Source of the DNA: Dictyoglomaceae bacterium
Lineage (GTDB): Bacteria; Dictyoglomota; Dictyoglomia; Dictyoglomales; Dictyoglomaceae
Reading direction: 5' to 3'
DNA length: 7,154 nt
Assembly: GCA_026417425.1 (NCBI GenBank)
Contig: JAOADF010000085.1
Coordinates: 1 to 7,154, forward strand
A program made the translations under genes and the position numbers. Below, piece after piece: positions 6,542-7,154 of this stretch; the stretch's first letter is position 1, and each line of letters starts with the position of its first letter. A model generated the notes under the pieces. It was not told the origin of the DNA. It worked only from the letters and a program-made list of their open reading frames with translations, and ran no database searches.

Positions 6542-6608
6542 TTTTTTGTTTTAAAGGTTATTATATCAATTTTAATTTTTTATGTTAAAATATCTTTAAA
6601 ACAAAAAA
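6542..6608. repeat. Perfect 15-bp inverted repeat with 37-bp spacer in the divergent intergenic region
   Basis: The left arm TTTTTTGTTTTAAAG (6542-6556) is the exact reverse complement of CTTTAAAACAAAAAA (6594-6608). Arm centres are about 52 bp apart, roughly five helical turns, and the arms flank the putative plus-strand promoter. The left arm lies outside the predicted transcript, so this is more likely a DNA site than an RNA hairpin. The outer six pairs are T/A runs; the informative core is GTTTTAAAG/CTTTAAAAC (9 bp). Confidence 0.6.
6583..6591 (+). promoter_or_regulatory. Probable extended -10 promoter of the ArsR-type gene
   Basis: TGTTAAAAT gives the TG of an extended -10 at 6583-6584 and a TAAAAT hexamer at 6586-6591. 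The -35 position 17 bp upstream (ATATCA, 6563-6568) matches consensus at only three of six bases, as expected for an extended -10 promoter. The start site would fall near 6598 and the leader would be about 35 nt. The whole region is A/T-rich, so chance matches are likely; moderate confidence. Confidence 0.5.
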
Positions 6609-6615
6609 AATTTAT

Positions 6616-6627
6616 AAAAGGAGGTGA
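6616..6627 (+). promoter_or_regulatory. Shine-Dalgarno of the ArsR-type gene
   Basis: AAAAGGAGGTGA contains GGAGG at 6620-6624, 8 nt before the ATG at 6633. An in-frame GTG (6624-6626) lies inside this site, so the ATG is the start. The site is as strong as that of rpsP, unusual for a small regulator. Confidence 0.85.
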
Positions 6628-6632
6628 AGAGA

Positions 6633-6959
6633 ATGAGAAAAAATAAAAATATAGAAAGAGAAATATCTGAGGAAGTATTACAAAGTATTGCAGAGGTATT
6701 GAATTCCTTAGCCCACCCCCTAAGATTAAAGATTATACTTTATCTTTATGAACACCCCGCCTCTGTATCAGAGTTGCTACAAATTTTAAATGTAAGACAG
6801 CCAAATTTATCTCAGCATTTAACCCTATTAAAAAGATTAAAAATTTTAAAAACAAAGAGACAGGGAAGAATGATTTATTATTATCTTAATTACCCTGAGA
6901 TCAGAGATTATATTCTAAACATCCTAGAGCTTTTAAACAAATTAAAATTTATTGTATAG
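6633..6959 (+). CDS. ArsR-family winged-helix transcriptional regulator, cysteine-free
   Basis: 108 aa, divergent from the ffh operon. The fold is the ArsR/SmtB type. LNSLAHPLRLKIILYLYEHP (23-42) leads into the helix-turn-helix, with SVSELLQILNV (44-54) as the first helix and RQPNLSQHLTLLKRLKIL (55-72) as the recognition helix. The wing is KTKRQGRMIYYYL (73-85), and a C-terminal dimerisation helix lies at 88-105. ArsR-type proteins are usually dimeric repressors of their own promoter. There is no cysteine anywhere, the ELCVCDL-type metal motif is replaced by ASVSELLQI, and the C-terminal helix lacks the DxH...HxxE zinc site. The inducer is therefore unknown. The ATG at 6633 is 8 nt after GGAGG; a GTG at 6624 overlaps that ribosome site and cannot be the main start. 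Confidence 0.9.
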   Translation: MRKNKNIEREISEEVLQSIAEVLNSLAHPLRLKIILYLYEHPASVSELLQILNVRQPNLSQHLTLLKRLKILKTKRQGRMIYYYLNYPEIRDYILNILELLNKLKFIV

Positions 6960-6962
6960 TTC

Positions 6963-7154
6963 TTAAATGACTTCTTTTTCTAACCTATTGAGAAGAGGTA
7001 ATGTAACAACGGTATATGCAGGCACTTCTATAAGAAGAGAAATTATTCTAGGTGGGATTAAAACACTATAGGGTAATCCGAATAGAATATTTATAAAAAT
7101 TATAATGAGAAATGATACAACTATCTTGGATATAAAAAATAACAGACCTAGGGT
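6963..7154 (-). CDS. C-terminal fragment of an unidentified polytopic membrane protein (5' end outside the window)
   Basis: An open frame enters from the right edge and runs 63 codons to a TAA at 6963-6965. The visible peptide has two hydrophobic segments (about residues 3-28 and 36-53 of the fragment) joined by GLPYSVLIPPRIISLL, and ends in a charged tail, PLLNRLEKEVI. This is the pattern of the last helices of a multi-span membrane protein. A PR-containing loop followed by a last helix and a short basic/acidic tail recalls ECF-transporter S components and also MreD-like proteins. I cannot assign it to either. It is convergent with the ArsR-type gene, with 3 nt between the stops. No terminator separates the two. 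Confidence 0.7.
   Translation of the reverse strand, partial: TLGLLFFISKIVVSFLIIIFINILFGLPYSVLIPPRIISLLIEVPAYTVVTLPLLNRLEKEVI

Noticed and set aside
6624..6632. GTG start for the ArsR-type gene at 6624
   Set aside because: The codon is part of the GGAGGTG ribosome binding site that serves the ATG at 6633.
6971..6995. CTTCT...AGAAG pair as a bidirectional terminator between the convergent genes
   Set aside because: The stem is only 5 bp with a 15-nt loop and no following T-run in either direction.
7025..7037. CTTCT-ATA-AGAAG hairpin near the right edge as a terminator
   Set aside because: The stem is only 5 bp with a 3-nt loop, there is no T-run on either strand, and it lies inside the membrane-protein frame.

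Overview
The window is a compact, AT-rich stretch of bacterial chromosome. Almost all of it is one co-directional run of ten housekeeping genes on the minus strand. In transcription order these are ffh, rpsP, khpA-like KH gene, rimM, trmD, rplS, lepB, rnhB, yraN and comM. Adjacent genes are at most 38 bases apart and most overlap. A strong sigma-A-type promoter lies just upstream of ffh, and no terminator is visible inside the run, so it reads as a single operon of about 6.5 kb.

The proteins are rich in Lys, Glu and Ile, and the Ffh M domain is poor in methionine. With the AT-rich DNA and the ffh-rpsP-KH-rimM-trmD-rplS-lepB-rnhB-yraN-comM order, this suggests a low-GC thermophilic bacterium, for example a Dictyoglomus-like or thermophilic Firmicutes-like lineage. 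The lineage is inferred from composition and gene order only, with no search behind it.

The operon has three functional blocks. The first concerns protein export: the SRP GTPase (ffh) and signal peptidase I (lepB). The second concerns ribosome and tRNA maturation: S16, L19, RimM (which works on S16-containing 30S heads), TrmD (m1G37 of tRNA) and a small KH RNA-binding protein. The third concerns nucleic-acid processing: RNase HII, the YraN nuclease-fold protein and the ComM AAA+ helicase. Spacing is tight: TrmD/L19 overlap by 47 nt, LepB/RNase HII by 34 nt, several junctions are ATGA or TAATG, and yraN has no Shine-Dalgarno at all. Translational coupling is therefore probably important.

Right of ffh, about 160 bases separate it from a divergent plus-strand gene for a small, cysteine-free ArsR-type winged-helix regulator. 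This intergenic region is the least ordinary part of the window. It holds the ffh promoter (TTGACA, 17 bp, TATAGT), a GACAAT-N9-ATTGTC inverted repeat between its -35 and -10, a probable extended -10 promoter for the regulator, and a perfect 15-bp inverted repeat with arms 37 bp apart flanking that second promoter. A regulator controlling itself, and perhaps the SRP/ribosome operon, is a testable hypothesis. The right edge holds the C-terminal 63 codons of an unidentified minus-strand membrane protein, tail-to-tail with the regulator and only 3 nt away. I see no CRISPR array, mobile element, tRNA or rRNA. Apart from the promoter region, this is an ordinary conserved core-genome segment.
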